Of a stretch of DNA of 64,000 nt, positions 34,411-44,940 are shown piece by piece. A program made the position numbers and the translations under genes. The DNA is taken from positions 310,001-374,000 of the forward strand of contig JAZKJV010010759.1 of the NCBI GenBank assembly GCA_037367405.1, in the 5' to 3' direction. This DNA comes from Ottelia alismoides. Lineage: Eukaryota; Streptophyta; Magnoliopsida; Alismatales; Hydrocharitaceae. The notes under the pieces were generated by a model. It was not told the origin of the DNA. It made no database searches and worked only from the letters and a program-made list of their open reading frames with translations. How positions within the stretch are numbered: position 1 is the stretch's first letter; every line of letters begins with the position of its first letter.

Positions 34411-36300
34411 CTAGGTATTTGTTGTCAGTTATATTGCAATTTAATCAGTTATATGAAATATATTTCTCAATATTACTATGGTGGTAATTTGATAGAAGTT
34501 GTCAATTTCAATAAATCTGCGACCGTTAAAATTTGATAGTCTTGATGAACATGATAGGAGTCCCGATAAAATTTGATGAAAATAACATATGGCTCATCTT
34601 TGTTACATTTAAAAAAAAATATACTTTTAATTGAGAACTGATGCATAGTATATTTATTTTGCAATTTACCCTTTTAACTATGACCCAAAATATCAAAATC
34701 GCATGCAAATCCATTGTCAGAACGCGGGCCTGAAAAGAGGCATATGCGAGTATTTTACAAACATTAGTGTCTAACATGAATTTACTGGAGCAAAACTACA
34801 AATATTAGAATTATTTCAAACAGAAAAAGTTATTGAGATATATAAACATCCGTTGAAACACTTGTGTTAATACTTGGAAAAACAAGATGGTTTGCTAATA
34901 TTGAAATACATTTAGATCAAACTATAAATGTAAAAAATAACATCGATATATAAACCTTGTGATGAATAAGTTTTGCCTTTAAGTCCAAAAGAGCCCACTT
35001 GAACTAAGCCTACATTAAAATCTTGAAATTATTAAAGATAATATATAACATTGACTCTGTTCCTAAAAATTTCATTGAATGTCAAAAGTCTATCCAAACA
35101 TATCAACAAATATATGCAAAACTTGTAAAAAACGAGGATATGCAATATATTCAATAGCGGGCAAGAACATTGATATGGAAACCTTACGCAGGCCTTGTGT
35201 TCAATAGCTTATAGTAACGTTTCATCCAATCCATTCTTCAAAAAACGGACGTTCTGATTTCTTCAGTTGTGTAGAATTAGGCATCGTCCTAACTCATCAC
35301 CATTTCAATCAATTTGAACCATTGATTCTGACCTGGATAAATTAAAATCAATATCAAACCAATTGAACATCGAATCCGATTTTTTAATCTTGATCTCAAA
35401 TGCACAACATATTTGCTTCATATACTAATCAAACAAAGCGCATCAGATACAAAAATCGCAGTCAAACCAATCTCATATAGCCACGGTATATAATTGTGTA
35501 GTTATTGTAACCTATGCTTTACCTATGCGCATCTATGGCATCAAACTATACTAAAATAACTGTTAATCGAATCCTTAAAATCACAATACTAATTTATATC
35601 CTCAGTATCGTCTGTCTATATTAGCCAAATATTTCATATAGCCAAACAATAGACAGTCGTATATAGTTTGTAAGCTTTAGTTATTTACATCTAAGGAGGC
35701 TAGATTACCACATTAAAGTTACAAATCACTCTTATATGAAGTGCACAGAACAAATTGTTTCATGTTAAAAGCACATTCAAATCCAATAGCCTCACATTAA
35801 AAATATACAACGAGATTTCAAGGTCCGGATTCGGATTTCATGAATTTATCTATCTAAATCAAACATATCATCTACAGTAAAGATCGAATCTCTCTCCCAA
35901 AATCAAACCTTGACTAGAAATCCAGATGCTCAGTCCAAAATCGACATCTTAAAAACATGATCGAGAATCCTGCAACCTATGATGAGGTTATTTTCATTAT
36001 TAATAGAATCAACTTCTATAGTGTGTCATTGTTGCTAATATTACATCTCAACTGACCGCTATACAATGTGCACCTCAAATCAAAACATGCGATCAAATAC
36101 ATAGAACTACAAACTACAAATCTACAATCAAAACATACGATCTGTTTCATCTCAAATCCATTTTTTACATCACCATGGAAAGGATTGCGATCTTATTTGC
36201 ATCCAATCGAAAACAAAAAAAACCTTCGTACCCTCAACAACAATCACAATCATAACAAATATGGAAAACATAGAGATCGAGACGCAACCTGCATGGAACC
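34411..36300. other. AT-rich non-coding interior of the MULE
   Basis: About 1.9 kb without recognised domains. From 35150 the composition becomes less AT-rich and intron- or UTR-like, which may belong to the captured host fragment at its right, but nothing proves it. Confidence 0.45.
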
Positions 36301-36429
36301 AATCCTCGTCATCGATCACAAAGGAGAGCGGAGCAACATTCATCCATCATGACACCACAATAACTACTGTTGTCGAATGGAGGGATCGTTGAGCAACTCC
36401 GTCCATCATGATCCCAGAACAAAGGAGAG

Positions 36430-36589
36430 CGAAGGTCAAACTCGCATTGGTTCTCGGGTGGGCGTACACGGTAGGTCTGATTAGTGGGCACCTGGAAGAT
36501 GAAGCTCCTCTGGGCGACGCAAGTGGGCTGTTCTGGTTGGGGTGTTCAGCCTGAGATGGGTCTCCGTTGAGGTACATCTTGTCAGCCAT
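36430..36589 (-). pseudogene. captured 5' fragment of an NHL (NDR1/HIN1-like, LEA-2) gene
   Basis: From the ATG at 36587-36589 the minus strand reads MADKMYLNGDPSQAEHPNQN, then after a one-base frame change SFIFQVPTNQTYRVRPPEN. Plant NHL/LEA-2 membrane proteins commonly start MADR-Y/H-P and soon reach VQ(V/I)PKDQ(I/V)YRVPPPEN; the match to that second motif is strong. NHL proteins are small membrane-anchored proteins linked to stress and defence. The membrane segment and LEA-2 domain are absent, so this is an N-terminal fragment only. Base composition is richer in GC than its surroundings, as expected for a captured exon. It lies just inside the right MULE terminus, as in Pack-MULEs. Confidence 0.6.
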
Positions 36590-36845
36590 GGTGAAAGTTG
36601 CTGGGTTGCATGATTAACGAGATTGTTGAGTGAATTAATTTTGAAACATATCAAATCATACTAAAAATAGAAAACCATGAGTGGTTTTAAGAAATGTTAG
36701 CCTGTTTTAACCATGACCATTGATGAAAAGATAGATGATAGGGATGTGTGGCTTTCCATATAGCAAGGAAAGATGCACCTCATTTGAAATATTTCCTATA
36801 TATATATATATATATATATATCTTCCATACTATTTATCACAAGAG

Positions 36846-36970
36846 CATGCATCTCAATATGAGGAGATTGAATCATATGACAACGAGGAGGAGAATGACC
36901 CAAAAGAAGAGGCACGCATGTATGCCAGGTTTAAGGAGAAGAAGAAAAAGAAAGAAAAGCAGAGTTTAAT
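36846..36970 (+). pseudogene. possible last exon of the CACTA second gene
   Basis: After TTTATCACAAG, a plausible splice acceptor, an open stretch encodes HASQYEEIESYDNEEEND and then EEARMYARFKEKKKKKEK before a stop. The very acidic then lysine-rich sequence resembles a C-terminal tail. With the donor at 33082 this would make an intron that holds the TA repeat and the MULE. Without a transcript this stays an inference. Confidence 0.4.
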
Positions 36971-37315
36971 TTCAAAAATTTTTATATCAAAAAAAGAAAT
37001 GATTGGTGATTTTTGTCTTATTCTATTGTACAACTTTTTAGCAAGTCTTTTCATTTGTATGAACTTTTATATTAGAATTAGTTGTACTTGCAATTGTAGT
37101 ACCTTTCGAACATCTATTTTTAGTATATTTCGCTCCTAAATATGATACATTTACACACACACACAATGAAATTTTATGTTAACTTATAGGTTTACTTTGT
37201 AAGTTCATATATATATTATGTAAGTTTGATAGGTACAAGTTAGTTAAATTAGTTGGCTAGATGACATATTAAAGGTACTTTTCTCGACTCTAAGAAGCAC
37301 TTGCAGTGGTTTCTT
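36971..37315. other. CACTA 3' untranslated region
   Basis: AT-rich, no coding signal; lies between the presumed last exon and the right subterminal repeats. Confidence 0.45.
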
Positions 37316-37319
37316 AACA

Positions 37320-37626
37320 GGTTATACAGTTCAACGGGGCATTTAAACCCCGCCGAACCTGTATATTTTTTCCAGCTCCATAGCCTAGGCATGCACATGT
37401 ACTCGCCATATTATGTATGAGCGAGCCTTTGGCGAGCTCAAATGTGCACGCCCTTACGACAGGCATATACAGGTGCCTACCTGCCTTCCTTAGCAACTAG
37501 CCTATCGACGACCACACATCGGGCGCGCACATGTACCTACCCATAGTGTGGGTGTGCACTTGCCGTGCACTCAACGTGCACATGACGAACCACCATATGT
37601 ATGTCAATTGTGTCTTTTTTTTAGCG
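37320..37626. repeat. CACTA right subterminal repeats and terminus
   Basis: An inverted repeat at 37323-37365 (ACAGTTCAACGGGG against CCCCGCCGAACCTGT) is followed by motifs shared with the left end: ACATGTACTCGCC (37398), GAGCGAGCC, GGCGAGC (37432), GCGCACATGTACCT (37526) and GTGCAC repeats. The terminus reads TTTTTTTTAGCG and is followed by TTA. Confidence 0.75.
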
Positions 37627-37629
37627 TTA

Positions 37630-38409
37630 TTAACATTGAAATTCACGGTATATTTGTCTTCATAATATGTTTTCATCTTTTCTATCCATATCTAAAATAT
37701 GAATTTAACCTTATAAGTAAGAAACTTGTATTTTGTTTATGGTTTAAAAAGTCGATTTACCAACATATCGGCTGCAAAAAGACATATCGATGATATGTTA
37801 GTGCAACATTTCACCGATTCCAGCCGCAAATTAACAGTAAGCATAGAAAAAAGGCATAGGGAGAAATTTATCACTTCAGGAGGACTTTTGCGACATTGGT
37901 ATAATTGATATTTCAGCGATATCCAAATTCATCAAAAATTCGAGTTATGATTTTGTTTGGCCATTGATCTACATCGTTAAAAATGGATACATATACAAAT
38001 AAGTCATATGCAAGCATCAAATGCGTTTAAATTTAATGCAATATATATTATATGAATTTCTATTATTTATCGTATCTGATGTGTATACATTTCATATATG
38101 TATCCTTTCAGTGATTTGATAATACATTTTCCATATATTCCAATTTATATCTATGTTTATTTTTAAATAAAAAAGATTTGAGCAATGGTTATATATGAGC
38201 ATCTTTTTGAATAAATTAGGTAGTAAAAGCTTCTAACCGGGTACCCACATGTACTCGTTAATCCAAACATGTTTTTTTGGATGGGGACACTAGTCATGGT
38301 TAGTAGGTACTCATCCATAATTTTCAAGTGGGTACCCATGAGTTTAGGATCAAAATGAGCGGGTGCTGAGTACTCGTTGATTCAGATTTATTTGAGCACT
38401 TTCCATTGT
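37630..38409. other. unassigned intergenic stretch
   Basis: AT-rich, no domain found. Between 38220 and 38390 there are several GGGTACCC / GAGTACTCG-type words that look like part of a small DNA transposon, but no paired ends or duplication could be shown. Confidence 0.4.
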
Positions 38410-41115
38410 TGAGTATATGGTGATGATATTAATCATTGTCAAATTATCTTTTATACTTAAAATTAGTAACACATGCCTTATCTATTTATATAACATTAGT
38501 AACGGTCCATACACAAACAATCATCCGTTGTTGTTTTCTGATTTTTGATCTAGTTTTCGAGCAATTCAAAAGGTGCATAGCCTCGGAGTGAGCACCTGAT
38601 GCACGGCTTAGGTCCAAATCCATTTAAAATAGTGGATTATGAGAAAATTTAACAAAATTATTAAGCTCGAGTACGACATGAAATTAAGAAAAGAAGTTTG
38701 GAACGGGACAATGCAAAATACCAACACTTCTACTAATCGATAAACTATAGCTTCCTCAATGACGATCCCATCCACTCTTTTTGTAATAGCCTGATCCAAA
38801 CATTGTCACACATCAAAAAATCACAAAAATAAGAGAGTGTGTTATAAGAGTGGGGAAATACCACTTGATAACATGAACTTCAACATTTTAGGTATTTGTC
38901 AATGATTCTCAACAAGTCCTATCCAACAAGTTATAGGGTTAGTTTTCCATATAATTGTCTGGGAACCTTAGCATGGGGCGTTACAAACAATATCAGAGCG
39001 TGTTCCATCGAACAGTTAAAAGGACTACTCGAGAGGACGTAGGCATGGAGCGTGCGACTGTCACTATCACTGGTAATAAGTACTGATGGGCCAAATAAAA
39101 CGAGGATGTTATGAATATAAGTATGGGAGTGTTTTAATACCGACCTCTGCCCACACATAGTCACACATTGAAAGTAAAAAAGTGTGTGAGTTGGTTATAC
39201 AAGCATGTGAGTATTACTTCATAACTTGATTTTAATCAATTTGTGTGGCTATCAACGTGTCAAAATCAGTCCATCCACCAAGCTGTCAGTGTCAGTTTTC
39301 CTCTATAATAGCCTGGGGACCTAAGCCGGAGATGTTACACTTTTTATGCATTATTGGAAAGGACCAAGCTCAAGTTCTATCTATTTTTGGTTATAGAGAA
39401 GAGTTGTGTGTTACATTTTTACTTTATTCATTAACTAGTTATCTATTCAGCATTGTATTTCGATTGATAAAGGATAAAGTACAGAAAATACATTTTTTTT
39501 ATAAAGGAAACATCAATCCTTATATCACTCAACCTATATTATATATAATTTTTAACAATGTGTATTATATTGAGATTGCAAGTCGGATTTAGCTTAGATT
39601 AACCTCGGTTCAAAGCTTGGTCTGAAAAATCATATTGGGTCCATATTTCGACTCAGGCTCCACCCTCTCAACTTCAAACTTGTGCCGGGTCGGATTTTTG
39701 ACTAAGTCGAACCAATCCAACCAAGTTCTCATCCCTATACTCGGTGACAATAGCTAAAATTGATCACTGTGATCAATTGCTAGAATCTAAGATTTGAGAA
39801 CATCTTGAAAAATGTGGAAAGAGTCCTTTCAAAAGGGACCTATAAAGTATGGGGAATTAAATATCTTACAAGAGACTTTAATAGAGGAGACCATTAGTTG
39901 AATTATTTGGGATGAAAACTTTGTTGCAATATGAACCACGGAATTTTGTGTGGAGTCCTGAAGAGACTGTTGCCATTTTCCAAGGAAAGAAAATGGACAA
40001 AACAGATGCGACAAAATCAAGAAAGGGACCTTGACTTATGATTGTGTAGCTTATTGTTGAAGGATGCTTATCCTCTTATTTATTTTTTAGCTTCAAGCTC
40101 TGTGATGCATGTGGACAATCATGCAAGTTGTTTAAATTTGCAAGTTGTTTAAATTGTCAAGTAGTCCTCCTCAATTCTAATGACTCACTCTCGCTAGATT
40201 TTCTAATTTTATGATATTATTAAACAAAATCGATCTAATCTCAACAACTAATTTGAAAAGTTGTTGCTTTATCTTCCAATTTTAAATATATAAGAACAAA
40301 TATTATTCATTATAAAGTTATATTTCATTCTTATTATTCGCAATAAATTTCATAATCATTGCTAAAGTTTCATACAACGATCGTCGACTTTTTCACTAAA
40401 AAATTGTAGTAATTGTTGTTTATAATTGCTAGGAAAAAAAATCAATGAAGCACTATTATTAAATGATCTCTTGCTAGCAATATTGTAGCAAATACGACAT
40501 TGATTGTTATATATTTAATTATGGAAGATATGGCAACGGATATTAAATTATCCATTGCCAAAGGCTAATTTTGTTTTAGAGGCAATACAATGAAATTGAC
40601 CAATGATAACTAATAATTTAGACATTCATTGACCTATATTTCGATGTTAAATATATAAGAAGTAGTAATACTGATTGTGAAATGACCTTTCATTCTTATA
40701 TTTCCCAACAAATGTTGTATTCGCTGCTAAAGTTCTATATACAAGTTCATTTTTATTCAAGAACTTGTGTTAATTGTTGCAACAATTAGGTTAAATTTTG
40801 GATGTATAACTGTTGGTATTGATTGTTGTTGTAGCAACAAATATAATATCTGTTGTGAAATAAAAAATGCAAGTAGTATTCGTGATATATAAAAGAATAT
40901 TAAATTATTTGTTAACATAAGTCAATATTGTTGTAGTGTCGCCATCTTATTATTTTGGAGTAGTTCTCGGTGGCTTTTATGAACGCAAGAATGAATTATA
41001 GTTTGTCAAGGATTGCCCGGTTCGACCCGACTTGAAACGAACATGTTCGCTTAGGCTCAACACAAGTCCTAACTAGGGATGCAATAGGTATGATACCCTA
41101 TCTCCATTCATTTAT
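38410..41115 (+). repeat. repeat copy A (partner at 54390-56753)
   Basis: Aligns collinearly with 54390-56753: for example AAATTATCTTTTATACTT (38436 and 54423), GATTGATAAAG (39462, 54657), TTAACCTCGG (39600, 54771), GGAAAGAGTCC versus GGAAAGAATCC, CTTACAAGAGACTTTAAT versus CCTACAAGAGACTTTAAT, and the end near CCTATCTCCATTCATTT. Similarity by eye is about 75-80%. Copy A has a TRIM inserted (38782-39339). Both copies include a decayed hAT-like piece (39620-39745 in A, whose inverted end reads TAGGGATGAGAACTTGG) and a terminus CACTACAACAATATTG (A, inverted, ending 40936). No open frame survives in both, so it is a non-coding repeat. Confidence 0.8.
38782..39339 (+). mobile_element. TRIM-1, decayed, complete with target duplication
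   Basis: A terminal-repeat retrotransposon in miniature: direct repeats of about 204 bp (38782-38985) and 210 bp (39130-39339), both starting TGT and ending GTTACA, with an internal 144 bp. After the first repeat a changed primer site reads CAATATCAGAGC. The flanking duplication is CTTTT on both sides (38777-38781 and 39340-39344). No coding capacity, as usual for TRIMs, which move with enzymes from other elements. It is related to the pair at 58.25-59.42 kb (CCTGGGGACCTAAGCC, GTGCGACTGTCACT) but more diverged. Confidence 0.88.
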
Positions 41116-41724
41116 AATACAAATGCGAATGTGAATATGATTGACAGATATGAAAATTATGATGTCTTATCTTTAAAACAAATACATAGACAAAATGGAT
41201 ATTGATCGAATATTGTATAATAGTAGTAATACTCCATAGATTACCTTATATATAAGTGTATGTGGTTGCTTACAATGATACAAATATTCTAGTAAATATA
41301 TTTATTCCATAGAGTTTTGATCTTGTGAGAGCCAAAAACTGTGAGAGAATGAGAACAGTGAGTATGGACCATTAGATTTTGCTAATTGATTAGAGGAGAG
41401 AGATGAGCAGAATCTAATGGTCCATACTCATTGCTCTAACGCTCTCACAGTTTTTGTTCTCAGAGATCAATCCTTTATTCCATGATATATATGTGTATAT
41501 ATAGTGAAAGATGATATGGAATGGTGCTATATATAACTAACAACAAATTTACAATTATATTTTTATATAAAAATAGATGCACAACTACATATACAAATAT
41601 TAACAAATACCAAAATGATACTCATGTCTGTCTCCATTAGATACAAATGTTGAAACCTGTGTAAAACAGATATTCTATCATATTGAACATGAATATATCT
41701 ATATTCATTTGCATTGCAATCCTA
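41074..41724. mobile_element. hAT-like MITE, poorly defined
   Basis: The left side starts TAGGGATGCAATAGG and the right side inverted reads TAGGATTGCAATGC, suggesting terminal inverted repeats. Expected 8-bp flanks do not match (GTCCTAAC, TCCCGAAA), so ends or assignment may be wrong. A Mutator-type MITE (41311-41473) is inserted inside. Its left part is also present at the right edge of repeat copy B. Confidence 0.4.
41311..41473. mobile_element. foldback MITE, Mutator type, 163 bp
   Basis: Nearly the whole element is an inverted repeat: left arm TTGATCTTGTGAGAGCC, AAAAACTGTGAGAG, GTATGGACCATTAGATT; right arm inverted TTGATCTCTGAGAAC, AAAAACTGTGAGAG, GTATGGACCATTAGATT. A central 20-bp spacer separates the arms. 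The flanks carry an identical 10-bp word TTTATTCCAT (41301-41310 and 41474-41483), in the 9-10 bp size range of Mutator duplications. No coding capacity. Confidence 0.88.
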
Positions 41725-42169
41725 TCCCGAAATATAATTGAGCTATGACTACTTTCTATCGCATAATAAATTTTCACCTCGTTGCGCAAAAAATGTGCGA
41801 ACGAAAAATAACAAATATCGAACTCTAATAAGAAAAATATTAAGGTGCATATTAATAGAAAAAGAACACCGTCATCTGGTTATACAACTAAATAAAAATA
41901 AACACTATAGGAATTTTTTCTATTTTTCCTCTTATTCTTTTCTAGTGTTTCAATAATAGTTGTGTCGATATCTATTTTGTAAGTATATGACGACATTTAG
42001 AAAGTATGATTTTTGCTTGTATGCCACTTCGAGATACTTCAATTATAGTTATGCCTATGATTTTTGCTTGTATGCTACTTCAAGATACTTCAATTATAGT
42101 TATGCCTTCTTTATAACACTTGTCCCTTGATTCGTAGTTTTGTCATTTTGTTACTGCACTTATACCCCT
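41725..42169. repeat. unassigned stretch with a 51-bp tandem duplication
   Basis: Two units of 51 bp at 42005-42055 and 42056-42106 (each starting TATGATTTTTGCTTGTATG) differ at two positions. The rest of the stretch shows nothing recognisable. Confidence 0.75.
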
Positions 42170-44940
42170 ATTTTACCTTAAGAAAAGGGCATATATATGA
42201 GTTTTATAAGAATATAGGTGCACGAATATTATTGCAATAAAAGACAAGGGCATAACTCTAGTCGTAGAATCTTGGAGGTGCAAAAGCGAAAAAAACCTAC
42301 AAGGTATCTACACTAACACTCACGGGTAATGATTAATGCAGAGATTGCAGGATTTAATTACTAAGTGATGCAAAAGTGTTGCTACAACCCAACAATCCCT
42401 GAATCAATAAAAAATATGTGTTCTAAGAATATGCTAATGATTAACCTGGTATAGCTCCCATGGTCGAACACGAGGAAACTGTTTTTACGAGGGCTATTAA
42501 TTATGAAAATTAATACGACTTTTAATTCATTCTTCTAAGTTTTAATTTATTTTTAAAAGATTTTATCATTTTTATTGGTTATATATAATTTTTAGATATT
42601 TTCTAATTTTTTATTTACAATTGATTTTTATTTTGTAACTATTTTTAATTTAAAAAATCAATTTATAAATATAATATATACAAAAGTGAAATAAAAGCTT
42701 TTTTGTATTTTTAAAATATGTGAAAACTGCACAAAAATAAGAAAATCAAATGTTTGTGTGTTTTAAGTATTTTTTTTACTTTATGTTGATTTTTAAGGTG
42801 TTTTTATATTTTTTATGAATATTTTTAATTTTTTGAAGTTGAAAATAGTTTTCAAATGAAAACAAGGTACTATTCTTTATAGATTTAAAATAGCAAACAT
42901 AATCAAATAATTAGAAAATTAATTTTATATAAAAAAATTTAAATAAGAATTAAAACAAGTTCAGTTATGTATTTTTTATTTTCTAAAATGTTATATGATT
43001 TTTATAAGAATTTTAGGATATTCAAAATTCTGAGTTTTTTGTTTAATTTTTTTGTACTGTGATATAATAAAGTAAGATAGAGCTATAGTAATGGTTTTAA
43101 AATTTTAAAAGTATATCGATTTTTTATGAGTTTGCAATGATCAAATAGTGAGAAATTATTTGTTTTTGTATTTAAAAAATAAATGAAATTATTTGTCAAA
43201 AATGAAATTATCTAAAATAGAATAAGATATCAGGAAGTAAAGCTATTTTTTATAGAATGTTTAGAGCAGTACAATTATTTAATCCGAGTAATTAACTAAT
43301 GCATTGAAATTAGATAATGAAAAGATCTATTTGCGATAAAAGGGAAAACTTAGAATCAATTATCAACACAGGAAAGAAATGCTAGAGCAACCATGCAAAG
43401 TAACCAGAGAATCACATGGGGACCCATGTAAATATTGTTTAAATGGATTGATTGTGAATAAAATTAAATCAGGGGTGTGCTAGAAATTACTCTAGAGCTT
43501 TTATATACACATGAATGATTTTTTTAAGCGAATACACATGAATGATTAACATGTAAATAATGAAAATTATAGGGTTGGAGGTGCAAAATCACCAGGAAGG
43601 CATATAATGCATGTGCTGTGGCAGAGCGATGAGTGGTCCAGATGAATGCTCCTGATCTAATTAGATGGCCTGGAGTTGGACGTGAAGTAACGCTCCAGAT
43701 TATATATGGAGCTCTATGTTCTTTATTGCACGGTGTTCAAGCATCTAGAATAACTCAAATGAAGGGATTCTCCTCTGAGCTTCCATCGATCGGATATGCA
43801 TCTCTGACGAATGTACCTGAGTGGGTATACTAATCGTACTCGTTGTAGCACGACACTCATGCAATTAATCAGAACCGAATCAAATGTCTCTGTGAAGAGG
43901 ACCCAATTTTTAATTTATATCACAGGGAAGTCTAGGGTCGAACACAGTGAGGAGAAGGAATAACTTTGGATTAAATTATAATAACTAAGTTTAGGTTTCC
44001 AATACAGATTTTTTTATTTTTTTAACACAAAAATAATGCGAATGCAAAATACAAGTGAATTAAGTTAATACGAAAACAAGCAGCTTAGCCAAATTAATTT
44101 TAATGTGAAATTAATTTGATTTAGCCAAATTATATTTCCCTAGAAACATAATCTAGTGATGAATGCAGAACACATTTTTTTTAGAATTTTAAGGGTTAAA
44201 ATGTAGTAACAAAAATGCACATTTTTTTGTATTTTCACATAATGTTTTACACATATAAAATGCACAAATTATGAAAATTTTACTGGAACTTAAACATGAT
44301 GAAATGATGCTACAGTAATTTTTTGGATTTTTTTGACAATATATGAATTTTTTAATGAAAACAGAGTGACTAGAAGTATTTAATTTCTAATAAATCCACA
44401 TTATAATTTTATCCAAAGAGTGGATCATCTCAACAAGGTATTTTAATATGTAATCAAGAAGAGTTTGACTTTTGCAAAAAATAATATGTGCGGATTCAAT
44501 TAAAAATCATTTACTAAAATCACTCTAAAATTTATTTAAGGCACATGACAAGTCCAATTTAGATGAAATTTGGACAATAATTAATGTATATTTCGTTTCA
44601 TTTCTAGTTTTTGAGGAATTTTTGTAGTAACCATGAGTTAACTATGAATTTAAGACCACAAATTGGGTAAAATATGCAATTGATTACTAAAATAATTCTA
44701 ATTAATTACCCAAAACTCACAAAAATCCAAATAAATATCCAAATGATAGAGAATTAATTGCTTAATAACATGATATTTTTCATTAAAATAAACAATGCAA
44801 AATGGATGTCAAATTAACATGCAAACATATGGTATCCATGCAATTTCAGAAAACAACTTTGAATACAAAACATGCACAGAGAAGTTTTTGCAAATAAAGT
44901 AAATTAATAAAACAAAAATTGTAATTTTTTCAAAATAAAA
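42170..44940. repeat. LTR-like retrotransposon-derived stretch, non-coding
   Basis: Long AT-rich sequence with a modest GC block at 43560-43900. Phrases AACCTGGTATAGCTCCCA with GGTCGAACAC (42445-42475) and TCTAGGGTCGAACACAG (43933) resemble AACCTGGTATAGCGACCAGG at 63747, a wording common in plant gypsy-type LTRs. No coding domain. Boundaries are not defined; the label rests on these shared words and composition only. Confidence 0.45.

Larger units (their letters stand above)
33158..36797. mobile_element. Mutator-like element (MULE), non-autonomous, 3.6 kb
   Basis: Long terminal inverted repeats: left 33158-33249 (GGGACCTTCCAATGAGGTGC ... TGGAAAGCCACTCAT ... GATTAAAAC) and right 36713-36797 inverted (AGGAAATATTTCAAATGAGG ... 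TGGAAAGCCACACAT ... GGTTAAAAC), roughly three quarters identical over about 90 bp. It sits in a TA microsatellite, so the flanking 9 bp (ATATATATA on both sides) agree with a Mutator duplication but prove little. It interrupts what looks like an intron of the CACTA second gene. No transposase is found. Inside are a 305-bp tandem array and a host-gene-like fragment. Confidence 0.78.
12651..37626 (+). mobile_element. CACTA (En/Spm) transposon, about 25 kb with nested insertions
   Basis: The left end starts CACTAAAAAAACGC and the right end, read inverted, starts CGCTAAAAAAAAGACAC; the similarity continues for about 30 bp (left GGCATGTACAT, right TGACATACAT). Both ends are flanked by TTA (12648-12650 and 37627-37629), the 3-bp duplication CACTA elements make. 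Subterminal regions on both sides repeat GCGAGC/ACATGT motifs. Inside are a TNP2-type transposase and a second gene in the same orientation. Nested insertions (hAT, copia-B, MULE, a reverse-transcriptase-family fragment) account for roughly 16 kb. The right terminus has one base changed in the CACTA pentamer. All genes carry stops, so the copy is not autonomous. Confidence 0.82.

Noticed and set aside
41066..41732. 8-bp target duplication for the hAT-like MITE
   Set aside because: The flanks GTCCTAAC and TCCCGAAA do not match, so I list the element only at low confidence.
43633..43833. 66-codon frame
   Set aside because: No domain, lies in retrotransposon-derived non-coding DNA, no similarity to known element proteins that I can see.
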